Positions 1 through 6,948 of a stretch of 8,494 nucleotides of DNA are shown here, piece after piece. Source of the stretch: Bacteroidaceae bacterium (lineage in GTDB: Bacteria > Bacteroidota > Bacteroidia > Bacteroidales > Bacteroidaceae); assembly GCA_017628775.1 (NCBI GenBank), contig JAGBYN010000042.1, positions 1 through 8,494 of the forward strand, read 5' to 3'. Positions within the stretch are counted from its first letter, which is position 1; every line of letters begins with the position of its first letter. Made by a program: the position numbers and the translations under genes. The notes beneath the pieces are model-generated. The model saw only the letters and a list, made by a program, of their open reading frames with translations, was not told the origin of the DNA and did no database searches.

Positions 1-1
1 A

Positions 2-634
2 GTGGCCACCAGCTACATTCAGCAAATGCGCCAAATCAGCGACGCTTGCGGCTTAAGTTTCGACGCCACCAATATTTGGGATGCCTTGGTCAGAATGCCT
101 GAAATCATGCAAACAGGCGTGGTTGAGGAATTAACCGACGAGGAATGGAGCCTTGTGGCGCAACTCATTGAAAACGCCATCGCTCAACTCATTGACTTCA
201 GAAAGCAAGAAGGCATGGCGCTTTACGAAAAGTTCTGCAAGAACCTCAACACCATTGAGCAACTCATGAAGGATATCGAACCCTTCGAGGCATCAAGAGT
301 GGAAAAGATACGCCAACGACTTTACGACCGCCTGAATGAACTTACAGGTGTTGACTACGACAAAAACCGCTTGGAGCAAGAACTCATCTACTACATAGAA
401 AAGCTTGACATCAACGAAGAAAAACAACGTCTTTCAAACCATCTTGAATACTTCCGAACAACAATGAAAGAAGGTTGCGGACAAGGCAAAAAACTTGGTT
501 TCATTGCCCAGGAAATGGGACGCGAAATCAACACAACCGGCTCAAAGAGCAACCAAGCGGAAATGCAAAACATCGTTGTCATGATGAAGGATGAGTTAGA
601 ACAAATCAAAGAACAGGTATTGAATGTGATGTAA
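2..634 (+). CDS. yicC: YicC/YloC-family endoribonuclease, 3' part (5' end outside window)
   Basis: The reading frame is open from the first bases to a TAA at 632-634, so only the C-terminal 210 residues are visible. Family members are about 290 residues, so roughly 80 are missing upstream. The GTG at base 2 is an internal valine codon, not a start. The diagnostic C-terminal (DUF1732) segment is present: GFIAQEMGREINTTGSKS at about residues 166-183, followed by an acidic helix ending in a run typical of the family (MKDELEQIKEQV). The middle is helical and charged. E. coli YicC and B. subtilis YloC are known as single-strand-cutting endoribonucleases involved in RNA turnover; the function here rests on homology. 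It lies 67 bases upstream of gmk in the same direction, a conserved pairing in many bacteria, so co-transcription is likely. Truncation is caused by the window edge, not by mutation. Confidence 0.9.
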   Translation: MATSYIQQMRQISDACGLSFDATNIWDALVRMPEIMQTGVVEELTDEEWSLVAQLIENAIAQLIDFRKQEGMALYEKFCKNLNTIEQLMKDIEPFEASRVEKIRQRLYDRLNELTGVDYDKNRLEQELIYYIEKLDINEEKQRLSNHLEYFRTTMKEGCGQGKKLGFIAQEMGREINTTGSKSNQAEMQNIVVMMKDELEQIKEQVLNVM

Positions 635-701
635 TCAATGATGATGACACATCACAAAAAACAGAAAGTTCTTTATCCACCAACAAAAACGCTATAACAC
701 A

Positions 702-1268
702 ATGTCAAAAATTATAATTTTTTCAGCACCATCGGGTAGCGGCAAAAGCACGATAATCAACTATTTGATGACACAAGGTTTGAACCTTCATTTCTCAATC
801 AGTGCAACATCAAGACCACCGCGCGGACAAGAACAACATGGTGTGGAATACTTTTTCCTCACTCCTGATGAGTTTCGCCAACACATTGCTAATGGCGACT
901 TCCTTGAATACGAAGAGGTTTACAAAGATCGCTTTTACGGCACGCTTAAAACACAGGTTGACAAACAACTTGAACGAGGCGAAAACGTGGTGTGCGACGT
1001 TGATGTTTTAGGTGGCATCAACATCAAAAAACATTATGGCAAACGAGCATTGAGCTTGTTTATCCAGCCACCCTCAATTGAAGAATTGCGCAATCGATTA
1101 ACACAAAGAGCTACGGATGCGCCCGAAGTGATTGAAGATCGCATTGCCCGCGCTACGTTTGAATTATCAAAAGCCAACGAATTTGACCATATTGTGGTGA
1201 ACGACGATTTGGAAACGGCACAAAACGAAGCACTAAGCATCATCAAGAGTTTTATTGAGCAAGAATAA
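702..1268 (+). CDS. gmk: Guanylate kinase
   Basis: A 188-residue cytoplasmic enzyme that phosphorylates GMP (and dGMP) to GDP with ATP, essential for guanine nucleotide synthesis. Visible elements in order: P-loop SAPSGSGKST at residues 8-17, with alanine where many homologues have glycine; GMP-binding segment SATSRPPRG at 34-42 with E49/Y50 just after; EYEEVYKDRFYGT at 69-81; DVDVLGG at 99-105, the Walker B-like strand; and the lid region RATDAPEVIEDRI at about 136-148, whose arginines close over ATP. Length is normal for bacterial guanylate kinases (about 185-210). The ATG at 702 is the only start that leaves the standard short N-terminus before the first beta strand; upstream is A-rich with no clear Shine-Dalgarno, normal for Bacteroidota. 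It follows the yicC-type gene and probably shares its transcript. Nothing appears damaged. Confidence 0.97.
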   Translation: MSKIIIFSAPSGSGKSTIINYLMTQGLNLHFSISATSRPPRGQEQHGVEYFFLTPDEFRQHIANGDFLEYEEVYKDRFYGTLKTQVDKQLERGENVVCDVDVLGGINIKKHYGKRALSLFIQPPSIEELRNRLTQRATDAPEVIEDRIARATFELSKANEFDHIVVNDDLETAQNEALSIIKSFIEQE

Positions 1269-1356
1269 TGCAAAATAATCCTTCTGATGAGGCATTCAAA
1301 TTTTGTGTTAAAACTTTTTGATATTCTCGCAAATAAATACGACATTTGCATTTATT

Positions 1357-2031
1357 ATGGACCCACTACAATTTTGGATAGAATTTAGTTCAACCCTACA
1401 ATTAGTTCTTAAAGGATTAATTGTAGGTATCGTTATCTCTGCGCCAATGGGGCCGGTAGGTATTCTATGCATACAACGCACCATGCAAAAGGGGCGAATA
1501 TATGGTTTAGCTACTGGTGCCGGAGCTGCCTTGAGCGACTTTATGTACGCATTAATTACGGGTTTTGGTATGTCGTTTGTCATCGATTTCATTGAACGCG
1601 GACAAACATTGTTTTGGCTAAAGCTCATTGGAAGCGTCATGCTTTTTATTTTTGGTTTACACACCTACCGACAAGACCCCAGAAAGTGCATGCGCACGCA
1701 CATGAAGCGCAAAGGCACATTGTTTTACAATTTCATTTCGGGTTTCGGACTCACATTTAGCAATCCGCTCATTATTTTCTTGTTAATTGCGCTCTACAAC
1801 ATGCTGACGTTTGTGATTCCTTCAAACATTGCCGGGCAAGCCATTGGTTACCTCTCTATCATTGCCGGAGCAATGTTGTGGTGGTTGGGATTAACCTGGC
1901 TAATATCACACATGAAAAACAATTTTGGCATTAGAGGTATCCTGCGCCTTAACCAAACCATTGGTACCATTGTGGTTGTTTCAAGTGTTGTTTACGCACT
2001 CACAACCATATTCCACTTATCCCTTTATTAA
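1357..2031 (+). CDS. LysE-family transporter (inner-membrane exporter)
   Basis: A 224-residue hydrophobic protein with about six membrane segments, the size and pattern of LysE/RhtB amino-acid exporters. Family signatures seen: a first helix running into SAPMGPVGILCIQRT (residues 28-42), which corresponds to the conserved proline/glycine motif in the first helix region; GLATGAGAALSDFMYA soon after, with the conserved G-x-x-x-D arrangement; and GFGLTFSNPLIIFLL in the middle, matching the N-P motif of later helices. I chose ATG 1357 rather than an in-frame TTG at 1318: the 13 extra residues are not hydrophobic and are not family-like. The substrate cannot be told from sequence. LysE proteins usually export basic or neutral amino acids or related metabolites. 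It lies 88 bases after gmk and 37 bases before nanA on the same strand, so it may be transcribed with the sialic acid genes, but a role in that pathway is only a guess. Confidence 0.85.
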   Translation: MDPLQFWIEFSSTLQLVLKGLIVGIVISAPMGPVGILCIQRTMQKGRIYGLATGAGAALSDFMYALITGFGMSFVIDFIERGQTLFWLKLIGSVMLFIFGLHTYRQDPRKCMRTHMKRKGTLFYNFISGFGLTFSNPLIIFLLIALYNMLTFVIPSNIAGQAIGYLSIIAGAMLWWLGLTWLISHMKNNFGIRGILRLNQTIGTIVVVSSVVYALTTIFHLSLY

Positions 2032-2068
2032 TTTGAAACACTAATCATTTCATAAAACATATTTTACT

Positions 2069-2983
2069 ATGGAAAAAATCATCGGTCTTATTGACGCCCC
2101 TTTCACTCCCTTCAATCAAGATGGAACAGTAAACCTTGACCCCATTCCCGCCTATGCTGCTCTTTTGGCACGAAACGGCATGAAGGGTGTTTTCATCAAC
2201 GGTTCATCTGGCGAAGGTTATATGCTCACCGAAGAAGAACGCATGCAACTTGCTGAAGCATGGGTAAAAGCCGTACCCGAAGGTTTCAAGGTTATCGTTC
2301 ACGTGGGTAGCACATGCGTGATGAGTAGCAAGCGCCTTGCGGCACATGCTCAGAAAATCGGTGCATGGGGTATTGGTGCAATGGCCACTCCTTTCCCAAA
2401 GATCGGACGCATTGAAGAATTGGTGAAGTATTGCGAAGAAATCGCTTCAGGCGCACCAAACCTTCCTTTCTATTACTACCACATTCCCGCATTTAATGGC
2501 GCATTCCTTTCTATGCTTGATTTCCTCAAAGCCGTTGACGGACGTATTCCTAACTTTGCGGGAATCAAGTACACATTTGAAAGCCTTTATGAGTACAACC
2601 GTTGTCGCAGATATGCCAACGGCAAGTTTGACATGCTCCACGGACAGGACGAAACCATCCTTCCATGCTTGGCAATGGGTGGCGCACAAGGCGGTATTGG
2701 TGGTACAACCAACTACAACGGCAAGTGCCTCTCTGAAATCATTACGGCATGGCAAGAAGGCGACCTTGAACGCGCACGTGAATTGCAAGAATTCTCACAA
2801 GACGTGATCGATGTTATCTGCCATTATCGTGGTAATATCGTGGGCGGAAAGCGAATCATGAAGCTTATCGGCCTTGACCTCGGTCCTAATCGTGTACCTT
2901 TCCAAAACATGACCGATGAGGAAGAAGCGGCAATGAAGAAAGAACTCGAAGCTATTAACTTCTTTGAACGTTGCAACAAGTAA
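2069..2983 (+). CDS. nanA: N-acetylneuraminate lyase (sialic acid aldolase)
   Basis: A 304-residue cytoplasmic class I aldolase of the DHDPS/NAL family. It cleaves N-acetylneuraminate to N-acetylmannosamine and pyruvate. Motifs seen: GSSGEGYMLTEEER at 45-58, the carboxylate-binding loop (G-S-T-G-E in E. coli); catalytic tyrosine Y137 in YYYHIPAFNG; Schiff-base lysine K167 in FAGIKYT with T169 following; and G192-Q-D-E195, the G-x-D-E element that separates sialic acid lyases from dihydrodipicolinate synthases. The following loop reads GGIGGTTNY, with G212 where I recall serine in E. coli and human lyases. Length is typical (about 295-310). ATG 2069 is followed directly by the first strand of the barrel (IIGLIDAPFTPF). 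No consensus promoter is obvious in the 37 bases upstream. The next gene, the mutarotase-symporter fusion, begins 27 bases after its stop, and the epimerase for its product is one gene further on, which supports the assignment. Called nanL in Bacteroides fragilis. Confidence 0.94.
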   Translation: MEKIIGLIDAPFTPFNQDGTVNLDPIPAYAALLARNGMKGVFINGSSGEGYMLTEEERMQLAEAWVKAVPEGFKVIVHVGSTCVMSSKRLAAHAQKIGAWGIGAMATPFPKIGRIEELVKYCEEIASGAPNLPFYYYHIPAFNGAFLSMLDFLKAVDGRIPNFAGIKYTFESLYEYNRCRRYANGKFDMLHGQDETILPCLAMGGAQGGIGGTTNYNGKCLSEIITAWQEGDLERARELQEFSQDVIDVICHYRGNIVGGKRIMKLIGLDLGPNRVPFQNMTDEEEAAMKKELEAINFFERCNK

Positions 2984-3010
2984 AAAAAACATCATCAAAG
3001 AAGATTTAGT

Positions 3011-5560
3011 ATGATTCTTAAAAAACTATCCGTCTTCGTTGCTTTGATGATTGCTTTTGCCACAAACATGGTTGGGCAAAACGACAACAAATTTAACGAA
3101 GTAAATTTCAACAAATTACCCGAACTTTGCGCAAGTGAAAGTCAAGGTGTATCTGCCCCATTTGCCGGAGTTGTTGATGGTGATTTAATCGTGGTTGGCG
3201 GGTGCAATTTCCCCAACACGCCAGCGGCTGAAGGTGGCCAGAAGGTTTATTATGGCAACGTTTACCGCCTTGCCAACGATGAATGGGTGAAAGAAGCGCT
3301 CACGCTATCGCCTGTAGCCTATGGCATGAGTGTTCAAGTACCCGAAGGTCTTGTTTGCATCGGTGGTCAAACGCCCGATACGCTCAACCCCACCCTTGCA
3401 ACCGTAACCCTCATTACCAAGCAGAATGGTCAACTATCAACCGTTGCGCTTCCTTCCTTGCCCGAAGCCATTCATAGTGCAGGTGCAGGTTTCGACGGCA
3501 CGCACATTTATGTAGCGGGTGGTGAACGCAATGCCGCATATCGTTTGGCTTATCCTGGTGGAACAGAATGGGAAACGTTGCCATCGCTCCCCGGACGCCC
3601 AAGAGTGCAACCTGCCGGTGTGGTGCAAAGTGCCGCCATCGGCAAAAACTTCTACGTATTCGGAGGTTTCGCGCCACGCACTGAAAGTGACACCGCTTTT
3701 GTTCATTCAGACGGTTTGTTTTACGACTCAAAGAAGAACGAGTGGATTCCTACAACTCAAGCCATTATTAACGATTCGCAAAGAGCAATTGTTGGCGCTT
3801 CGGCGATAGCTTCGGGTGTGGCACACATCGTAATCATTGGTGGTGTGAACAAGGAGGTGTTCCTCAATGCGCTCAATCGTCCTGAAGCCGACTACCTCAC
3901 ACATCCCGTTGAATGGTATCAATTTAACGATGAATTGCTCATTTACCAAACCATCACCGATGCGTGGGTAACTGAAGCAAAGAATCCCGCCCTTGCTCGA
4001 GCAGGTGCGGCGGTGGTGCCCTACAATGGCGAGTGGGTCGTAATCAATGGCGAATCAAAGCCGGGTGTTCGCTCGGCCGAAGTGACATCCGTAAAACTTG
4101 GCTCGCGCGTTGCCTTCGGTTGGCTCAACTGGTTGGTGCTTGCCATATACTTGATCGGCATGCTTGGTCTTGGTTATTTCTTCATGCTTCGTGAAAGTTC
4201 ATCAGAAGACTTCTTCAAGGGTGGCGGCCGTATTCCCTGGTGGGCGGCAGGTATTTCAATCTACGCCACAATGCTTAGCGCCATCACATACATGGCCATT
4301 CCAGCCAAGGCTTATGCTACGGATTGGACCTACTACCCCATGCTCATCACCATCCTGATTGTGTCGTTCCCCGTTGTCAAGTATTACCTGCCTTACTTCC
4401 GCAAGCTAAACTTGACCAGCGCTTACGAATATCTTGAAGTGCGATTCAATGCGCCCACACGCTTCACCGCAAGTGCATTGTTCATCATCTTCATGGTGGC
4501 ACGTACAGCTTTAGTGCTTTATCTCCCCTCGTTGGCATTGACCGCCGTTACGGGTATCGACATCTACTTGTGCATCATTTTGATGGGTGTCATCACCATT
4601 ATTTATTGCACAATGGGTGGTGTTGAAGCCGTAGTGTGGGGCGACGTCGTACAAGGTATTATCCTCGTTGGAGGTGCAATTCTTGCGGCGGTTTACTTGA
4701 TGCTCAACACCGAGGGCGGTTTTACCGGCTTTGTTGATTTGGCCATCGAAAACGATAAGTTCCGCCTCTTTGACTACACCTTCGACTTCACAAGCGCAAC
4801 CATTTGGGTAATCATCCTCGGTGGTTTGGCCAACAACCTTATCTCTTACACATCCGACCAAACCGTTATTCAACGCTACATGACAACAAAGGATGAAAAG
4901 GGAGCCGGACGTGGCATTATGCTCAATGGTGTGATGTCGGTATTCATCAGTGTATCGTTCTACCTCATCGGTACTGGTCTTTACACATTCTTCAAGACTC
5001 ACCCTGCCGAGCTCGATTACACCATGGCAAAGTCTGACGCAATCTTCCCCTTCTTTATGACAAGCCAAATGCCGGCCGGCCTTGCAGGTTTGCTCATTGC
5101 GGCGATTTTTGCGGCAACCATGTCAACAATATCTTCAAACATCAACTCTATTTCAACCGCATTTAGTGTTGACTTCTACAAGCGCTTCGTACCTACGGCG
5201 TCTGATCATAAGATGCTCTCCGTTGCACGTTGGGCATGTATGATTTCAGGTTTGATTGGTGTTGTCATTGCATTGCTCATGGCCACATGGGAAATTCTCT
5301 CGTTGCTTGATTACTTCAACACCATTCTTGGTTTGTTGTCAAGCGGTTTGGGAGGTCTCTTCTTCATCGGCATCTTCTGCAAGCGTGTTGGCGGCATAGC
5401 TGCCATGACTGGTTTTATTGTTGGCGAAGCCGTTGTGTTCTGGATGAATGCCTACACCCCAACAAGTTTCTTGCTCTACGGATTTATCGGTATGGCGGTC
5501 TGCATCGTTGTTGCAAACATCCTTTCGTTTATCCCAGGCTTGCAAGCCAAACAAAAATAA
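3011..5560 (+). CDS. Kelch-propeller sialic acid mutarotase (permuted NanM type) fused to sodium:solute symporter
   Basis: An 849-residue fusion. Residues 1-22 form a signal peptide (MILKKLSVFVALMIAFATNM, then VGQ). Residues about 28-365 form a six-bladed kelch propeller, with GG or NG pairs at 63-64, 118-119, 170-171, 218-219, 277-278 and 346-347. The block GGCNFPNTPAAEGGQKVYY near the N-terminus and AYGMSV...CIGG resemble C-terminal blades of E. coli NanM/YjhT, as in the cyclically permuted mutarotase family. After a very short linker (about 355-370), residues 370-849 form a sodium:solute symporter with about 13 membrane helices: DFFKGGGRIPWW from 400 is the family's helix 1-2 region, and MSTISSN at 704-710 supplies the serines (S705, S708, S709) expected at the Na2 site. 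A periplasmic N-terminus suits both halves. Inferred role: speed alpha/beta exchange of sialic acid and import it with Na+. It is flanked by lyase and epimerase genes. Symporter substrate is inferred from context, though SiaT-type sialic acid symporters belong to this family. Confidence 0.92.
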   Translation: MILKKLSVFVALMIAFATNMVGQNDNKFNEVNFNKLPELCASESQGVSAPFAGVVDGDLIVVGGCNFPNTPAAEGGQKVYYGNVYRLANDEWVKEALTLSPVAYGMSVQVPEGLVCIGGQTPDTLNPTLATVTLITKQNGQLSTVALPSLPEAIHSAGAGFDGTHIYVAGGERNAAYRLAYPGGTEWETLPSLPGRPRVQPAGVVQSAAIGKNFYVFGGFAPRTESDTAFVHSDGLFYDSKKNEWIPTTQAIINDSQRAIVGASAIASGVAHIVIIGGVNKEVFLNALNRPEADYLTHPVEWYQFNDELLIYQTITDAWVTEAKNPALARAGAAVVPYNGEWVVINGESKPGVRSAEVTSVKLGSRVAFGWLNWLVLAIYLIGMLGLGYFFMLRESSSEDFFKGGGRIPWWAAGISIYATMLSAITYMAIPAKAYATDWTYYPMLITILIVSFPVVKYYLPYFRKLNLTSAYEYLEVRFNAPTRFTASALFIIFMVARTALVLYLPSLALTAVTGIDIYLCIILMGVITIIYCTMGGVEAVVWGDVVQGIILVGGAILAAVYLMLNTEGGFTGFVDLAIENDKFRLFDYTFDFTSATIWVIILGGLANNLISYTSDQTVIQRYMTTKDEKGAGRGIMLNGVMSVFISVSFYLIGTGLYTFFKTHPAELDYTMAKSDAIFPFFMTSQMPAGLAGLLIAAIFAATMSTISSNINSISTAFSVDFYKRFVPTASDHKMLSVARWACMISGLIGVVIALLMATWEILSLLDYFNTILGLLSSGLGGLFFIGIFCKRVGGIAAMTGFIVGEAVVFWMNAYTPTSFLLYGFIGMAVCIVVANILSFIPGLQAKQK

Positions 5561-5579
5561 TATTCAAAATTAATGGTCA

Positions 5580-5617
5580 TCGAGCCATGCTCCCACATCA
5601 TCGTGGGAGCCGCTCGA
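5580..5617 (+). other. Intercistronic hairpin between symporter and epimerase genes
   Basis: Inner perfect 8-bp stem GCTCCCAC (5589-5596) / GTGGGAGC (5603-5610) with a 6-base loop, and an outer 6-bp stem TCGAGC (5580-5585) / GCTCGA (5612-5617), separated by a 3-by-1 internal loop. It lies in the 84-base gap between the fusion gene and the epimerase gene. No T-tract follows on either strand, so it does not look like an intrinsic terminator. It more likely protects or delimits mRNA segments (processing, 3'-end stabilisation of the upstream message) or weakly attenuates the downstream gene. The structure is plain in the sequence; the role is inferred. Confidence 0.75.
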
Positions 5618-5644
5618 AACACATATAACAAATAAACACTTATC

Positions 5645-6817
5645 ATGGACTTTAAGAAATTAGCTGAGCAGTATAAATCAGAACTGCTTGACAAGGTTAT
5701 TCCCTTTTGGCTTGAAAAATCACAGGACAAAGAATTTGGTGGTTTCTTCACTTGCTTAGAGCGTGATGGTTCGGTGTTCGACACCGACAAATTCATTTGG
5801 CTTCAAGGTCGAGAAGTGTGGATGTTTGCCACACTCTACAACAAGGTGGAAAAGAAGCAGGAATGGCTCGATGCTGCCATCCAAGGTGCAGAATTCTTGA
5901 AGAAGTATGGCCATGACGGCAACCTCAACTGGTACTTTGCACTCAACCGCGAAGGTCACCCACTTGTTGAACCTTACAACATTTTCTCATATACCTTTGC
6001 GGTCATTGCTTTCGGTCAATTGGCCATTGCTACCGGCAATGAAGAATATGCCGAAATCGCAAAGAAAACATTCGACATCGTACTCTCTAAAGTCGACAAT
6101 CCTAAGGGAAAATGGTCAAAAGCATCTCCAGGCGCACGTGCGCTCAAGAGCTTTGCCCTCCCAATGATCCTTTGCAACGTAGCGCTCGAAATCGAACCAT
6201 TGCTTGAACCTACTTTCCTTGAAGAAAAAATCAAGGAATGCGTTCACGAAGTGATGGACGTGTTCTACCGCCCCGAACTTGGACTTATCGTAGAGCATCT
6301 TGGTGTAAACAACGAACTTGTTGATTGCATGGATGGCCGTTTGCTCAACCCCGGACATGCCATTGAAGCAATGTGGTTCATCATGGACCTCGGCAAGCGT
6401 CTTGGCGACCAGGCACTCATTGAAAAGGCCGTTGACATTGCCTTGAAGGAAGCTGAATATGGCTGGGACAAGCAATACGGCGGCATCTTCTACTTCATGG
6501 ATCGCTTGGGTCATCCACTCCAACAACTTGAATGGGACCAAAAACTTTGGTGGGTACACATCGAAACGCTCATCACCATGATCAAGGGTTACCAGCTCAC
6601 CGGCAATGAAAAGTGCCTCGAATGGTTTGAACGCATTCACAACTACACATGGTCGCACTTTGCTGATGCAGAACATCCCGAATGGTTTGGTTACCTCAAC
6701 CGTCAAGGCGAAGTATTGCTCACGCTCAAGGGCGGTAAATGGAAGGGCTGTTTCCACGTGCCACGCGGTCTTTTCCAATGCTGGAGAATTCTTGAAGAAA
6801 TTGCAAACAGAAAATAA
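5645..6817 (+). CDS. N-acylglucosamine 2-epimerase (AGE/RenBP family; N-acetylmannosamine to N-acetylglucosamine)
   Basis: A 390-residue cytoplasmic enzyme of the AGE/renin-binding-protein family, an (alpha/alpha)6 barrel. It would interconvert N-acetylmannosamine, the lyase product, and N-acetylglucosamine without phosphorylation. Seen: FIWLQGREVWMFATLYN at 50-66 with the conserved active-site arginine R56; LLNPGHAIEAMWF with H238; WWVHIETL, an aromatic and histidine lining; EWFGYLNRQGEVL; and KGCFHVPRG with H371. H238 and H371 match the two catalytic histidines of the family (H239 and H372 in the Anabaena enzyme). Length is typical (about 390-400). ATG 5645 gives the normal N-terminal helix. 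In Bacteroides fragilis the equivalent gene is called nanE, but that symbol means the unrelated ManNAc-6-P epimerase in E. coli, so no symbol is given. A hairpin precedes it and a strong terminator follows, making it the last gene of the operon. Family members acting on other sugars (cellobiose, mannose) exist; the neighbours decide the substrate. Confidence 0.93.
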   Translation: MDFKKLAEQYKSELLDKVIPFWLEKSQDKEFGGFFTCLERDGSVFDTDKFIWLQGREVWMFATLYNKVEKKQEWLDAAIQGAEFLKKYGHDGNLNWYFALNREGHPLVEPYNIFSYTFAVIAFGQLAIATGNEEYAEIAKKTFDIVLSKVDNPKGKWSKASPGARALKSFALPMILCNVALEIEPLLEPTFLEEKIKECVHEVMDVFYRPELGLIVEHLGVNNELVDCMDGRLLNPGHAIEAMWFIMDLGKRLGDQALIEKAVDIALKEAEYGWDKQYGGIFYFMDRLGHPLQQLEWDQKLWWVHIETLITMIKGYQLTGNEKCLEWFERIHNYTWSHFADAEHPEWFGYLNRQGEVLLTLKGGKWKGCFHVPRGLFQCWRILEEIANRK

Positions 6818-6828
6818 GCAACAGAAAT

Positions 6829-6896
6829 AAAAGGGTTATGAGGTTTCATGAGTGCGATAAATACATCATCCACCTCATGCCTCATAACCCTTTTTT
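6829..6896 (+). terminator. Long intrinsic terminator after the epimerase gene
   Basis: A perfect 15-bp inverted repeat, AAAAGGGTTATGAGG (6829-6843) with its complement at 6880-6894, ends in six T (6891-6896). Inside it a further perfect 6-bp stem, CATGAG (6847-6852) / CTCATG (6874-6879), stacks directly on the right arm, leaving only TTT bulged on the left. The A-run on the left arm would give a U-tract on the opposite strand, so it could act in both directions, though no convergent gene is seen. It begins 11 bases after the epimerase stop and separates that operon from nanQ. Confidence 0.9.
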
Positions 6897-6948
6897 AAGC
6901 AAACAAATGAGCTGTACACTTCGTTAAACCTAAAAAACCGCAAATCCT

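Noticed and set aside
625..656. Inverted repeat TGTGATGT (625-632) / ACATCACA (649-656) across the yicC stop codon
   Set aside because: It has a 16-base loop and an A-run rather than a T-run after it, and lies in a low-complexity ATG/ATC-rich stretch; likely chance and not a terminator.
1318..1356. TTG at 1318 as an earlier start for the LysE-type gene
   Set aside because: The 13 extra residues do not resemble the family, and ATG 1357 directly precedes the first amphipathic/hydrophobic segment.
2028..2067. TTTG at 2032-2035 with TATTTTAC at 2060-2067 as a nanA promoter
   Set aside because: The -7 box matches only partly, the spacing is 24 bases, and transcription would begin inside the coding region.
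4511..5068. Long open frame on the minus strand (185 codons) inside the symporter half
   Set aside because: It is rich in Cys, His, Asp and Glu, as expected for the complement of a membrane protein gene, with no family resemblance; a shadow of the plus-strand gene.
5565..5572. TAATTTTG on the minus strand, a -7-like box
   Set aside because: No matching -33 element lies to its right and no minus-strand gene lies to its left.
6116..6778. Long open frame on the minus strand (220 codons) inside the epimerase gene
   Set aside because: The plus strand carries clear catalytic motifs here; the antisense product shows no recognisable domain.
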